Positions 7,882-18,502 are shown, numbered from the stretch's first letter. The stretch is 55,196 nt of DNA from an uncultured Acidobacteriota bacterium (GCA_937867335.1 CALMKX010000054.1:1-55196); one strand, 5' to 3'. Program-made: numbers and translations. The notes: generated by a model from the sequence alone, not told the origin.

Positions 7882-9799
7882 CGCTCTTCACCAGTCCTTT
7901 CCGTTGCGGGTCGGGGTCCACCAGATCCGGGAAGCCGTCCTCGTCGCTGTCCAGGCGATAGGCGAGAGCGGTCTTGTAGGCGGCGTCCAGGTTGTCGATC
8001 AGCATCAGCGGCCGCCGCGCGCCGTCCGGGCCGGCCACGCGGTCGAGCACCCGGAACTGCGGCAGGGTGGCGAACAGGAAGCGGGGGTCGAAGCGCTCCT
8101 GGCCCACGTCCACTCCGGCCACCAGGAAGCTCTCGGCCACCTTGCCATCGCCGTCGATATCGGCCGGCAGGTGGTCGTAGTCGGGCAGCACCAGGGACTC
8201 CAGGTACGCCTGCAGCCTCTTCTTGTCGGCGGCGGCGAGGGCCCGATAGGCCGTGGCTTCCGCGGTCGCCTCGCCGCCATGGGCGGAAATCACGGCATCC
8301 AGGCTGTAGAAGCGACCGGCCCGGCCATAGGGAGCGGTGGAGCCCACACCCCACAGAGGCGTGGTGCGGTGCTCCTTCTGCAGCGAGCCGTCGAAGCGGC
8401 GCTCCCAGAACTCGCTGCCGATGTCCCATTGCTTGAAGTCGGTGTAGATGCGCTCCACCACGAAGCTGCCGCCCTGGGGCACTCGTTCCCCCGAGGGCAG
8501 CACGCGGTCCAGGCGCACCAGCTGAGCCACCAGCTGGGTCCGGCCGTCGGCGCTCTGCTCGCTCCGGGCCTCGAGGTGGAAGAAGCGGCGGTCTCCCGGC
8601 CAGCCGTGGGCGGGGTCCGCGGCCTCGATCTGCCAGCTCTCGACGTGGCAGCGGGTGCAGCCCACCGTCTGGAGCACGGCACGCCCGGCCTCGCTCGAGG
8701 GAGTGGCCAGAACCGCCGGCGGCGGCGCGTGCAGCATGGCGAACTCGGCGGCGTCCACATCGCCTTCGGTCAGCTCGTCGAAGTGGCCGTCGCCGTCCGG
8801 ATCGTCGAGCGAGAGGCCGGTCGCGGTCTGCTTCTGGCCGAGGTCCGGCGAGCCGCCGAGGTCGTACTGCTGGGCGCCCGAGAGCGAGCGACGGGCGAGG
8901 CCGCCGGTGGTGGCGAGCTGCGTGGGGTCGAAGGCCTGGAGGCCCATGTGGACGTCCGCGGCGCCGGTGTAGAAGCCGCGCAGGGTGGTGGCCTCGCCGC
9001 CCTCCGAGAGCCGGTGGCCGGCCACCAGGCGGGTGCCCCGGCCCCAGCCGAAGGGCTGCATCACCAGGCGGAAGCCGGCCACTCGGGGGTCGTTCAGGCT
9101 GGTGGCGTCGGCCACGGCGGCGCCGCTCGCATCGACGTACCACACCCGGAACACCGGGTTGGTCCGCGGCACGCCGTTCGCGTCCGGCGAGAGGTCGCCG
9201 TACTGGATCTCCGGGGCTCCGGGCATCGGCCGCACGGCGAGCGGGCTCGGCTCCGGCACCTCGGAGCGCTGGAACGTGCCGTCGTGGTTCTTGTCGTAGC
9301 GCTCGAGGGTCTGCCAGAGCACCTGCTCGCCCAGCATCTCCACCAGGCCGCCGCCGTAGAAATGCGGCGTGTTGCGGCCCTCGCCGCCGGTCGAGGCGAT
9401 GGTCTGCCCGGCTCCCGGCTGGCGGTAGGGGATCGAGTGGCAGAAGCCGCAGCTCGCGGTGTGGTCCCGGGCCAGCCGGGCCGAGCCGCCGTGCGCGGGA
9501 ATCGCCGCGCGATCGATGTAGAGCGGCACACTCTTCTCGCCGGTGCGCCCGTAGACCCCCTGCTCGAGCCGGAACTGCCGGTTCACCAGGTCCTGTCCCA
9601 GCTGATAGAAGAGGAAGGGATCGTCGTTGCGCAGCTCGCCGGTGGCGCCGGCCCAGCTGCGATCCGCCGAGTGCACCAGGTGGCTGAACTTGTAGGGAAT
9701 CGATACCCCGGTGGGGTCTTCCCGGCTCTCGGCGATCTGCGCCTTAGCGGGAGCGGCCAGCAGCAGCAGGCCCAGCGCGACTTTGGCCGGGGCGCTCAT
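7850..9799 (-). CDS. Di-heme oxidoreductase (DHOR family), paralogue
   Basis: 649-residue exported protein, clearly homologous to the next gene in the operon. It has a signal peptide (to about residue 20, PAKAQ) and two CxxCH sites, C117GFCH and C381TRCH. GEGRNTPHFYGGGLVEMLGEQ and LWGVGSTAPYGRAGRFYSLD match the paralogue position for position. Asp/Gly-rich loops (DKNHDGTF, DPDGDGHFDE, DIDGDGKV, DSDEDGFPD) are likely Ca-binding. It overlaps the LolA-like gene upstream by 4 bp (ATGA) and the second DHOR gene by 32 bp, giving a tight three-gene unit. The paired paralogues may form a periplasmic heterodimer or electron-transfer pair; that is inference. Confidence 0.9.
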   Translation of the reverse strand: MSAPAKVALGLLLLAAPAKAQIAESREDPTGVSIPYKFSHLVHSADRSWAGATGELRNDDPFLFYQLGQDLVNRQFRLEQGVYGRTGEKSVPLYIDRAAIPAHGGSARLARDHTASCGFCHSIPYRQPGAGQTIASTGGEGRNTPHFYGGGLVEMLGEQVLWQTLERYDKNHDGTFQRSEVPEPSPLAVRPMPGAPEIQYGDLSPDANGVPRTNPVFRVWYVDASGAAVADATSLNDPRVAGFRLVMQPFGWGRGTRLVAGHRLSEGGEATTLRGFYTGAADVHMGLQAFDPTQLATTGGLARRSLSGAQQYDLGGSPDLGQKQTATGLSLDDPDGDGHFDELTEGDVDAAEFAMLHAPPPAVLATPSSEAGRAVLQTVGCTRCHVESWQIEAADPAHGWPGDRRFFHLEARSEQSADGRTQLVAQLVRLDRVLPSGERVPQGGSFVVERIYTDFKQWDIGSEFWERRFDGSLQKEHRTTPLWGVGSTAPYGRAGRFYSLDAVISAHGGEATAEATAYRALAAADKKRLQAYLESLVLPDYDHLPADIDGDGKVAESFLVAGVDVGQERFDPRFLFATLPQFRVLDRVAGPDGARRPLMLIDNLDAAYKTALAYRLDSDEDGFPDLVDPDPQRKGLVKSDEPASATPAR

Positions 9800-10695
9800 C
9801 GACCGGCCTCCGGGCGCGGGCTCGCGGGCAGCGTGGCCAGCCGTTCGGCGAGGCTCGGCAGGGCGGCCGGAGTGAACATCTCGGCGAGGGCCTGGCCGTA
9901 GCTGGGCTCGAAGCCCTCGAGGGTGAGGACCGAAGAGTGGCCCTCGCCGGCGGTCATCACCATGCGCGTCTCGGTCCAGGCTCCGGCCACCTGCGAGAGC
10001 CCGCCCACGCGCATTCGCCGCACCACCTGGGGGGCGCCGCCGGGCACCGCCTCGAGGTGGTCGATGCCGAGGAGCAGGGCCGGGTTCTCCGACAGGTAGT
10101 AGCGGGTGCGACGGGGGCTGGCCGGGTCCTCGCTCACCGCTTCGAGCACCAGGACCGGCCGGCCGAGCAGGCGATCCTTGCCCACGACCGAGTACTTCCA
10201 GCCGGCCACGGGCAGCTGCAGGCGCAGATCCCGATAGCCGAAGTCCGAGCCCAGGAGCCCCTCGTCGAAGCTCCCCGGCCGCACCGTGAGCACCTTGCGT
10301 TCCCCGGCCGGCAGGTGGAGGTAGACCTCCATGCCGGCGGGAGAGCTCGGATCCTCCACCAGGAGGTAGTTGGTGCCGGCCAGGCCGCGGGGCTCATGGA
10401 GGATGAAGAGCGTGCGGGTGATGCCGTCGTCCTTGCGCCAGAGGTTGCTCACTTCGAAGGTGCGGGTCACCACGTCCCCCGAGTAGAGCTCCAGGCGGAC
10501 GTGGCGCCGGCCGGGGTTGCCGAAGCTCCTCGAGTTGTAGGCCTCCACCCGGGCGAGCGCAGCGTCGGTGGCTCGAGCCGGCGCCGGTCCGGCCGCCAGC
10601 AGCGACGACAGGGGCCAGAGCAGGCCGAGAGCCGCGAGCCCCAGCTTCGAGAGCCGCCGTGCGTTCTGTGAAGGACCACCGAGCCGGTACCGCAT
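9796..10695 (-). CDS. Outer-membrane lipoprotein-sorting (LolA-like) protein
   Basis: 299-residue protein with a long cationic signal region (hydrophobic core about residues 18-36). The mature part matches the LolA-like lipoprotein-sorting group usually found beside MMPL/RND exporters: RRHVRLELYSGDVVTRTFEV, LWRKDDGITRTLFILHEPRG, GTNYLLVEDPSS, MEVYLHLPAGERKVLTV and DFGYRDL. It is predicted to bind lipid or lipoprotein in the periplasm and hand it on. The MMPL exporter lies 246 bp upstream on the same strand, but a sigma-54 promoter in the gap suggests separate control. It is the first gene of the operon with the two DHOR genes. Confidence 0.88.
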   Translation of the reverse strand: MRYRLGGPSQNARRLSKLGLAALGLLWPLSSLLAAGPAPARATDAALARVEAYNSRSFGNPGRRHVRLELYSGDVVTRTFEVSNLWRKDDGITRTLFILHEPRGLAGTNYLLVEDPSSPAGMEVYLHLPAGERKVLTVRPGSFDEGLLGSDFGYRDLRLQLPVAGWKYSVVGKDRLLGRPVLVLEAVSEDPASPRRTRYYLSENPALLLGIDHLEAVPGGAPQVVRRMRVGGLSQVAGAWTETRMVMTAGEGHSSVLTLEGFEPSYGQALAEMFTPAALPSLAERLATLPASPRPEAGR

Positions 10696-10865
10696 GAGTC
10701 CTCGCCCTCGTCAGCCTTGGTGAAGCGCTCTTCGTTGAGCGACACCTCCGGCATGCGGGGCCACTCCGCGTTCTGCGCTCGGGCGATTCGCTCGACCGTG
10801 GCGCTCGAAACGTTTCTGTGTCCCCGCGCCGTGGCGGGTGCCAAGGTGATGGCGGCTCATGAAAC

Positions 10866-10881
10866 AGCAAGGGCTGTGCCA
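10866..10881 (-). promoter_or_regulatory. Sigma-54 (RpoN) promoter
   Basis: On the minus strand the text TGGCACAGCCCTTGCT matches the RpoN consensus TGGCAC-N5-TTGCW, with the invariant GG and GC exactly 10 bases apart. Transcription would begin near 10855 and run into the LolA-like gene (start 10695) and the two DHOR genes. A sigma-54 activator gene lies about 6 kb away at 17061, a plausible regulator. No enhancer site was identified. Confidence 0.7.
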
Positions 10882-10941
10882 TGGCCCGGGGCCAGCATTG
10901 CTGCGGTTTTTTCGGCTTTGTAGCGCTTTGCGAGTAGGGGC

Positions 10942-13398
10942 TTACACGCGCGAGCGAAGCGAATTACTCAGGGCCCGAGACGGCTCGTTCGCGGCAGGGA
11001 GGCTTCGCTTCGAGCTGAGAATCAGCGCGGGAACCAGCAACAAGGTGGCAACGGCGCAGATGGTGAGGCTCAAGCACACCAGGAGGCCCAGCTGAAGGTT
11101 GGGCAGCACTTCGGAGAGCAACAGCACGGCCAGCCCGCAGGAGATCGCGGTGGCGCTCTTGACGATCGCCGGGGCGGTCGCCTCGAAGGCCTGGCGGAAA
11201 GCTTCGTCGCGGGGGAGGCCCCTTGCCGCGTTGCGGCGCTGCTGGCTTACCAGGTGAATCGAGTAGTCCACACCGATGCCGAGGGCGATGGCGGCGAACA
11301 TCGAGTTGGCGATGCCGAGCGGTGTGCCGGTGGTGGCCAGCACGGCGAACACCGCCACCACGCAGAGGGTGATCGGCGCGAGCGCCACCAGCGTGGGCCC
11401 GGGCGAGCGGAACAACAGGAAAAGCAGCAGTGCGTTGGCCAGGAGGGCGAAGCCCACCGACTGCATCTGCCCTACCACCAGCAGGCGCACCGCCACGTAG
11501 CTCACCCAGCCGTCGCCGAAAGGCTTGATGGCGAAGCCGCCGGCGGCGTTTCGGGCCACGGCCAGCAGGTGGTCGATCCGCGAGTAGCTGGCGGAGTTGA
11601 TCAGCGTGGTGATGCGGGTGCGATGGTAAGTGCCCTCGATCCGTTCCTCGAGGGGCGAGTTGCGCAGGCTGCCCAGGAGCAGCAGCGCCTGCTCCACCGC
11701 CGTGCGGCTCAGCCGGGCGCGGCCGCTCTGCACCTCGGGGGCGAGCTCGCGGTACGAGGTGCCGCGCAGCGCGGCCTCCACCCGTACCACGTCGCCGAAC
11801 ACGCTCTCCACCGCGCCCACGTGCGGCACCGCGGCGAGCTCGCTCGCCAGCCGGCCCAGCCGGGCGAGCTCCTCCGGGTCGAGGAAGCCGTCCGGCTGCT
11901 GGCTCTCCACCAGGAACTCCACCCGGGTGGTGCCGGCCATGCGCCGGTTGAGCTCGCGGTCGCCGCGGGCGATATCGCTTTGCGGCGGCAGATTGCGCAC
12001 CCAGTTGTCCTCGATGGTCAGGGTGCGGGCCAAGTACACGCTCGCGATTCCCACGGCCGCGAGCGCCACCACCAGCCGGCGATAGCCGAGGCGGCCCAAG
12101 AAGGCGAGCCAGCGGCTGGGCCAGCCCCAGGCAGCGCCTTCCTCGGGCTCCTCGTGGCGCACTGCCGGCGGCTGCGGCCGCAGCAGGCAGAGCATCGCCG
12201 GCACCAGCGTGAAGGTGGCCACCGTGGAGGCGAGCAGGGCGAAGCCGCCGTAGAGGCCGAAGATGCGCTGCGGCTCGAGCGGAGTCGCGAGCAGGCTGAG
12301 CAGGCCCACGATGGTGGTGAGGGCGGTGAAGAGAATCGGCCGGGCCACCGAGCCGAAGCTTTCCACCACCAGCTCCTCGACGCTCTTGCCGGGGTGCTGG
12401 CGGGCGTGATGGAAGTAGTGGTTCAAGGCATAGACGTCGTCCGAGACGCCGATCACGATCAGGATCACCGGCAGAACCAGCGTGGTCACGAAGATCGGCT
12501 CGCGCGAGAGGGCCAAGAGGCCGACGGTGGAAGTGAGGCTGACGCCGATCTCGGCCAGCGAGGCGAGGGCCGGCACCGGGTGGCGGAACACCACCATCAG
12601 CACCACCGCCAGCACCAGGATCACCCCGGGAACCAGCTTGGCGAGGTCGCGCGCCGCCGCCAGGCCGAGAGTGGCCTGGGCGAGCGCCGTGCCCGAGAGA
12701 AAGACCTCGGCGCCTTCGGAACCGGCGGTGGCCAGCACCCGGCGCAGGTCGCCGAGCACTTGATAGCGGTCCGCCCCGTCCGTCACCTCGGCGACGATCG
12801 CCGTCGCCTGACCATCGGGGGTCACCAGCAGGCCGTCGTCGAGCCCGAGGCTGGCCGTTTCCCGGCGAAGGCGTGCGGCGGTTTCCGGGCTGGTGGCACC
12901 CGAGCCGGCGAGGAGTGGCGTGGTGTCCAGGGTATCGGCCTCGATGGCCAGGCGGGGCAGAGTGGCGAGGCTCGCCACCGAGCCCGGAACCACGCCCGGG
13001 ATGTTGGCGATGCCGTGGCTCAGCCGGCGCAGCAGCTCGAGATGATGGGGCTGGTAGATGCCGCCTTGCGGGTCGGCCAGGCCTACCACCAGAACGTCGC
13101 GCAGATGGAACTCGCGGGCCGCGGCGTCGCTCGCTGCCAGGGACGGATGGCCTGCGGGGATCAGCGAGCGGCCGTCGAGCCGCGGGTGGATGCGCGGCAG
13201 GCCGAGGAGCGAAACCACCGCCAGAGCGAGGGAAAGGGCGACCACCCAGCGCGGATGGGCCACCGAGAAGCGCAGCAGCGCCTCGATCTGGGCCTCGCCG
13301 AGGCCGCGTTGGCCGGCTCCCTCGCCGGGCTCCCGGCGCCAGCGCGCCCAGAGCCGACCCAGCCGACCGGGCGAGCGCCCTGGCGTTTCTGGGCTCAA
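10942..13398 (-). CDS. MMPL/RND superfamily exporter
   Basis: 818-residue inner-membrane transporter. After a cytoplasmic N-terminus comes TM1 (WVVALSLALAVVSLLG), a large periplasmic loop, then a five-TM bundle containing GVSDDVYALNHYFHHAR. A second periplasmic loop and a second bundle with ALGIGVDYSIHL follow: two MMPL domains related by internal duplication, with acidic residues in TM segments for proton coupling. Such proteins move lipids, hopanoids or lipoproteins. Start is TTG at 13398 with a GAGG site 7 nt upstream. It follows the SRPBCC gene by 13 bp and ends the ADOP-SRPBCC-MMPL unit. The LolA-like gene downstream is the typical functional partner of this exporter class. Confidence 0.92.
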   Translation of the reverse strand: MSPETPGRSPGRLGRLWARWRREPGEGAGQRGLGEAQIEALLRFSVAHPRWVVALSLALAVVSLLGLPRIHPRLDGRSLIPAGHPSLAASDAAAREFHLRDVLVVGLADPQGGIYQPHHLELLRRLSHGIANIPGVVPGSVASLATLPRLAIEADTLDTTPLLAGSGATSPETAARLRRETASLGLDDGLLVTPDGQATAIVAEVTDGADRYQVLGDLRRVLATAGSEGAEVFLSGTALAQATLGLAAARDLAKLVPGVILVLAVVLMVVFRHPVPALASLAEIGVSLTSTVGLLALSREPIFVTTLVLPVILIVIGVSDDVYALNHYFHHARQHPGKSVEELVVESFGSVARPILFTALTTIVGLLSLLATPLEPQRIFGLYGGFALLASTVATFTLVPAMLCLLRPQPPAVRHEEPEEGAAWGWPSRWLAFLGRLGYRRLVVALAAVGIASVYLARTLTIEDNWVRNLPPQSDIARGDRELNRRMAGTTRVEFLVESQQPDGFLDPEELARLGRLASELAAVPHVGAVESVFGDVVRVEAALRGTSYRELAPEVQSGRARLSRTAVEQALLLLGSLRNSPLEERIEGTYHRTRITTLINSASYSRIDHLLAVARNAAGGFAIKPFGDGWVSYVAVRLLVVGQMQSVGFALLANALLLFLLFRSPGPTLVALAPITLCVVAVFAVLATTGTPLGIANSMFAAIALGIGVDYSIHLVSQQRRNAARGLPRDEAFRQAFEATAPAIVKSATAISCGLAVLLLSEVLPNLQLGLLVCLSLTICAVATLLLVPALILSSKRSLPAANEPSRALSNSLRSRV

Positions 13399-13411
13399 GG
13401 CTCGGCCTCGC

Positions 13412-14017
13412 TCAGCGGGTCGAGACGTCGGTCTTCTTGCTCGGCGCGGCCACGCCGCCCAGGTGCAGGCAACGCTGCTCGAGAGCGCCCATCACGGACT
13501 TCCAGGCGTTCTGGAAGAAAACATAGGCCTCCTCCCAGGTGCCGCCGGTACCGAAGCCGTAGTGCTCGAGAGAAATGCGGGTCGAGCCGCGCTCGCCCAC
13601 CACCGGCGCGAAGTGCAGCTCCACCCAGGTGGGCAGCGGCTGCGCGTTCATCTCCACCATGTTCTGGCGGCCCCTCCACTCGAAGGCGAGGAAGCGGTTG
13701 GGCTCGATCGCCAGGATCCGCGCCCCCTTGGTGCCGTCGCGCTCGCCGTCGGGATCGTGCTCGGGGTCGAACATCAGCTCGTAGCGGCCGCCCACCACCG
13801 GCTCCACGCGGGCGGCCGGGGCGAAGAAGCTGCGGATGCCCTCGGCGGACATCCACAGCTGGTAGACCTTGTCGGCCGGGGCCTCGACCACCCGCTCGAT
13901 CCGGATCGAGCGGTCGGTCTTCACCTTGCCCCTCCACAGATCCTGGTCGCCGGCGGCTCGGGCCGGGTGGGAGGTGCAAAGACAGCCGAGTGAGAGCAGC
14001 AGGGCGATGACTCTCAT
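13412..14017 (-). CDS. SRPBCC (AHSA1-like) domain protein with signal peptide
   Basis: 201-residue protein. Start is the ATG at 14017 because it has an AAGGGAG site and yields a proper signal peptide (MRVIALLLSLGCLCTSHPARA). The mature part is an AHSA1/START-type hydrophobic-ligand domain: IERVVEAPADKVYQLWMS, GGRYELMF, ILAIEPNRFLAFEWRG, and a C-terminal helix GTWEEAYVFFQNAWKSVMGAL. Most AHSA1-like proteins are cytoplasmic, so the exported form is unusual. It lies between an ADOP permease and an MMPL exporter (gaps 16 and 13 bp), which suggests a role in handling a lipophilic substrate in the envelope; that is inference. Confidence 0.85.
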   Translation of the reverse strand: MRVIALLLSLGCLCTSHPARAAGDQDLWRGKVKTDRSIRIERVVEAPADKVYQLWMSAEGIRSFFAPAARVEPVVGGRYELMFDPEHDPDGERDGTKGARILAIEPNRFLAFEWRGRQNMVEMNAQPLPTWVELHFAPVVGERGSTRISLEHYGFGTGGTWEEAYVFFQNAWKSVMGALEQRCLHLGGVAAPSKKTDVSTR

Positions 14018-14033
14018 GGTGGTTGGGCTCCCT

Positions 14034-16421
14034 TCATCCTTCCCGCCGCAGGGCCTGGGCGGGATCCTCGTGGGTGGCGCGGCGCGCCGGGGAGGCGATC
14101 GCCGCGATCGTCGTTGCCAGTAACAGGGCCAGGGCACCTGCGAGAGCCGCCGGCTCGAAGGAGCGCAAGCCATAGAGTACCTTGACCAGCACTCGGCCAG
14201 TAGCGATCGCTCCGAGCAGGCCCAGGGCCGCCCCGGCTCCCACGGTGGCGACGCCATGCCGGACCACCAGGGCGGCCACCTCCCGGCGTCCGGCGCCCAG
14301 GGCCATGCGGATCCCCAGCTCCCGGCTGCGGCGTTCGAAGACGTGGCGCAGCACGCCGTAGATGCCGAGGCCGGCCAGAGCGAGCGCGAGGCCCGCGAAC
14401 AGGGCCAGCACCAGGCTGCCGTAGCGAGGCCGCGCGAGAGCCGCGGAGACCGCCTCGTCGAGGGGGGCCAGGTGGCGCATCGGGAGCGCCGGGTCGAGCG
14501 AGCGCAGCAGGGCCGGCAGGGCCGAAGCGATCGCCAGGGGGTCGCCCTGGGTGCGGATCAAGACGGCGGTGTCCCGGGCGGGCTGCTGGGCCATGGGGAA
14601 GAACACCTCCGGGGCGATCTCGCTGTCGATGCGGGCCTGGCGGGCGTCGGCCACCACGCCCACGATGGTCCAGGCGCCGCCGTGCTCGAAGTCCGGCTGG
14701 TCGAAGCTCAGGCGTTTGCCGACGGCGCTGCCGCCGGGCCAGACTCCGCGGGCGAAGGTCTGGTTCACCAGCACCACCCGCTGGGCGGTGGCATCGTCGG
14801 CCCCCGAGAGCCGTCGCCCCTCGAGCAAGGGCACGTGCATCAGCTCGAGGTAGTCGGGGGAGATGGTGCGGGTGAGCGCCGCCTGGCGTTCGGTGGTGCT
14901 GGCGGCTTCGGCGTAAAAGCTGCGTCGCGGGCTCTGGCCGGAGAGCATCTTGGGCGAGGTGAGGGCCACTCGGCTCGCCCCCGGCAAGGCCTCGAGCTTC
15001 GCGAGCAGGCGCTGGTAGAGCTCCACCTGGTCGCTCGCGCTGGCGTAAGAGCCGGCCGGCAGGGCGATCTCGAAGCCCAGCACTCCCTTGGGCTCGAAGC
15101 CCAGCTCGGCGCGGCTCAGCCGCCCGAAGTGCACCAGGGTGAGCCCGGCCGCGGTGACCAGCACCAGGGCGAGCGCCACCTGCAGAGACACCAGCAGGCG
15201 GCGAAGCGCGAGGCCGCTGCGGCCCTCGATGGGGCGCGAGGCCATCGAGCCCGTCAGACTGCGGGAAAGCGCCAGGCGCAGGGGCAAGAGGCTGCAGCCC
15301 AGAGTGACGAGCAGGGCGATGGCCGCCGCGCAGAAGAGCACGGGCCGGCCGAGGCCGAGCTCGCCGATGCGCGGAATGGCTTCCAGCCGGGCCGCGGACA
15401 GGGCCCGGGTGAGCAAGAAGGCGATGCCGAGCCCGGCGAGGGTGGCGAGGGCGACGAAGAGGGCGGTCTCGCCCAGCAGGGCCCGGGCGAGGTCTCGCGG
15501 GCGGGCGCCCAGGGCGGCGCAGATGGCGGTTTCTCGCTCGCGGGCCACGGCCCTTGCGAGCAGCAGGCTGGTGACGTTCGCCGCCGCCAGCAGCAGCATC
15601 AAGAAGCCCACACCCTCGAGCCCGAAAAGCGCCGGCTTCAAGCTGGCGAAGATGCGGTCGAGCAAAGGGTCCACGGCGATCTTCGCGTGCGGGTTCTCCT
15701 TGGGGTAGGCAGCGGCCAGGCGGGAGGCGATCAAGCCCATCTCCTCGCGGGCCTGGGCGAGGGTCACGCCGGGGGCGAGTTCGGCGAAGACACCGAGGGA
15801 GCGCCGGCCGCGGGAGGCCGAATGCGGGTCGAGCGGCAACGGCACCCAGAGGTCGTGGAGCGAGAGGAAGTTGGCCTTGGCGATACCCACCACCTGATGA
15901 GCTCGGCCGTCGATCTCCACCTTCTCGCCCACCAGGTCGGGATTGCCGCCGAGCCAGCGCCGCCAGGCTCCCTCGTTGAGCACCACCACCGGTGTCGCCC
16001 CCTGCTGCATCTCCTCGGGCAGGAAGCCGCGCCCGGCCACCATCTCGAGGTTCGCGACCTGGAAGTAGTCCTCCGAGACGCGAGCGCCGTCCAGGGCGAT
16101 CGGCTCGCCCTTGCCGGTCAGGCTGAAGGAGTCGAATTCCACCGCCGAAAGGTGGTCGAAAGAACGGCTCTCGGCCCGCCAGTCGAGGAAATTCGCCGGC
16201 GAGACCGGCGAGCTCCGGTTGCCGAACTCGGGAATCACCTCGGTCAGAAGCACCAGGCGGTCTGGATGGTGTACTGGCAGAGGTGCGAAAAGAACAGTTT
16301 GTACCAGAGAGAACAAGGTGAGAGCCGGAGCGGTGCCGAGGGTCAGAGTTCCCACCACGGCCAAAGCGTGGACCGGGTGCCGATGGAGAATTCGCCAGGC
16401 GCTCTTCGCGGCTCGCAACAA
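14034..16421 (-). CDS. ADOP-family permease (FtsX/MacB-like, no ATPase)
   Basis: 795-residue membrane protein of the Acidobacterial Duplicated Orphan Permease type. TM1 is near the N-terminus (ALAVVGTLTLGTAPALTLFSLV), followed by a MacB-like periplasmic domain (SPANFLDWRAESRSFDHL, VSEDYFQVANLEMVAGRGF, VVVLNEGAWRRWLGGNPDLV) and a first FtsX domain with ERETAICAALGARPRDLARA. A second periplasmic domain and second FtsX domain (SRELGIRMALGAGRREVAAL) complete the duplicated layout. No ABC ATPase is adjacent. Start is TTG at 16421 (or 16418) with GAGG 9 nt upstream; no in-frame ATG nearby is better. It leads the minus-strand unit with the SRPBCC and MMPL genes. Confidence 0.9.
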   Translation of the reverse strand: MLRAAKSAWRILHRHPVHALAVVGTLTLGTAPALTLFSLVQTVLFAPLPVHHPDRLVLLTEVIPEFGNRSSPVSPANFLDWRAESRSFDHLSAVEFDSFSLTGKGEPIALDGARVSEDYFQVANLEMVAGRGFLPEEMQQGATPVVVLNEGAWRRWLGGNPDLVGEKVEIDGRAHQVVGIAKANFLSLHDLWVPLPLDPHSASRGRRSLGVFAELAPGVTLAQAREEMGLIASRLAAAYPKENPHAKIAVDPLLDRIFASLKPALFGLEGVGFLMLLLAAANVTSLLLARAVARERETAICAALGARPRDLARALLGETALFVALATLAGLGIAFLLTRALSAARLEAIPRIGELGLGRPVLFCAAAIALLVTLGCSLLPLRLALSRSLTGSMASRPIEGRSGLALRRLLVSLQVALALVLVTAAGLTLVHFGRLSRAELGFEPKGVLGFEIALPAGSYASASDQVELYQRLLAKLEALPGASRVALTSPKMLSGQSPRRSFYAEAASTTERQAALTRTISPDYLELMHVPLLEGRRLSGADDATAQRVVLVNQTFARGVWPGGSAVGKRLSFDQPDFEHGGAWTIVGVVADARQARIDSEIAPEVFFPMAQQPARDTAVLIRTQGDPLAIASALPALLRSLDPALPMRHLAPLDEAVSAALARPRYGSLVLALFAGLALALAGLGIYGVLRHVFERRSRELGIRMALGAGRREVAALVVRHGVATVGAGAALGLLGAIATGRVLVKVLYGLRSFEPAALAGALALLLATTIAAIASPARRATHEDPAQALRREG

Positions 16422-17060
16422 TCTCGAGAACCTCGCTCCCTGATGATTCCTCTGGCTTAACTGTGCGCAGCAATGATCGTATTTCCACGCACAACGAAAC
16501 CAGACAAAGCCCTGCCGCTCTCGAAGAAAGGCTTCGAAAGCAAGATGCCCCCAGGGCAGAGCTCAGCAGGTGCTCTGGGTGGCAGCACGCAGATAGCAAG
16601 AAGGGTGCCGCGCGCCTCACCCAACGTTCGAGCGCGGCTTGGATCGAGCCAAGAGCGCTCTGGAGCCGCTCTGGGCAAGGCTTTTCTCTTCGATGGGTAA
16701 GGCGTTTCCCGCTCCGAGGCGGCCCTTCCAGGCAGGCCTTCTTCGCCATGCGAAACGTTTTCCGGCGAGGCTCCATCTCTCGGTCGAGGCCCGCCTCGAG
16801 CGTCCGAGGCGTCCTTCTCCTCGGATTCGAGAGCCTCTGCAGGTCCCCGTTGATCGCAGAGTTGGCTTGAGTGTCCCACTATCGTTGGATGGCGCACTTA
16901 AGGAGAAACGCTGGCTGATCGAGTCGCGATCGTTCCAGCCCGTTGGCAAGCGAAGTCACAGCAGCTGGGGGGAAGACTGCGACGAAGCGGGCTCGTGGTG
17001 TGAGGCCGCCGGGGTGAAAGTGTCTTTGACGCACAGGGTTGCAACCTGGGACTGGAGCCT
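16422..17060. other. Intergenic region without a convincing gene (639 bp)
   Basis: Divergent intergenic region between the ADOP gene and the sigma-54 activator, so it should hold promoters for both. I see an inverted repeat TGTGCG (16462-16467) / CGCACA (16488-16493) just upstream of the ADOP start, possibly an operator, and a short palindrome GGTTGCAACC about 15 nt before the activator gene. Open frames here have atypical composition and no recognisable motif. No clear sigma-70 or sigma-54 element was found. Confidence 0.5.
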
Positions 17061-18452
<1,392 letters not shown>

Positions 18453-18502
18453 AGATCGTCGCGCCCCCGCCGGGCGCTGGCCGACCGACCTGATGTCCTG
18501 AT

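Noticed and set aside
11254-14010. Very long open frame (over 900 codons) antisense to the MMPL and SRPBCC genes
   Set aside because: His/Gln/Gly/Arg-rich text typical of the reverse strand of a GC-rich gene; the minus-strand products are clear families.
16462-16493. Possible sigma-54 element upstream of the ADOP gene
   Set aside because: GG and GC are 13 bases apart instead of 10, so it cannot be an RpoN promoter.
16457-16897. Open frame of 146 codons on the minus strand upstream of the ADOP gene
   Set aside because: No ribosome site, erratic composition and no recognisable motif; it looks like chance in GC-rich DNA.
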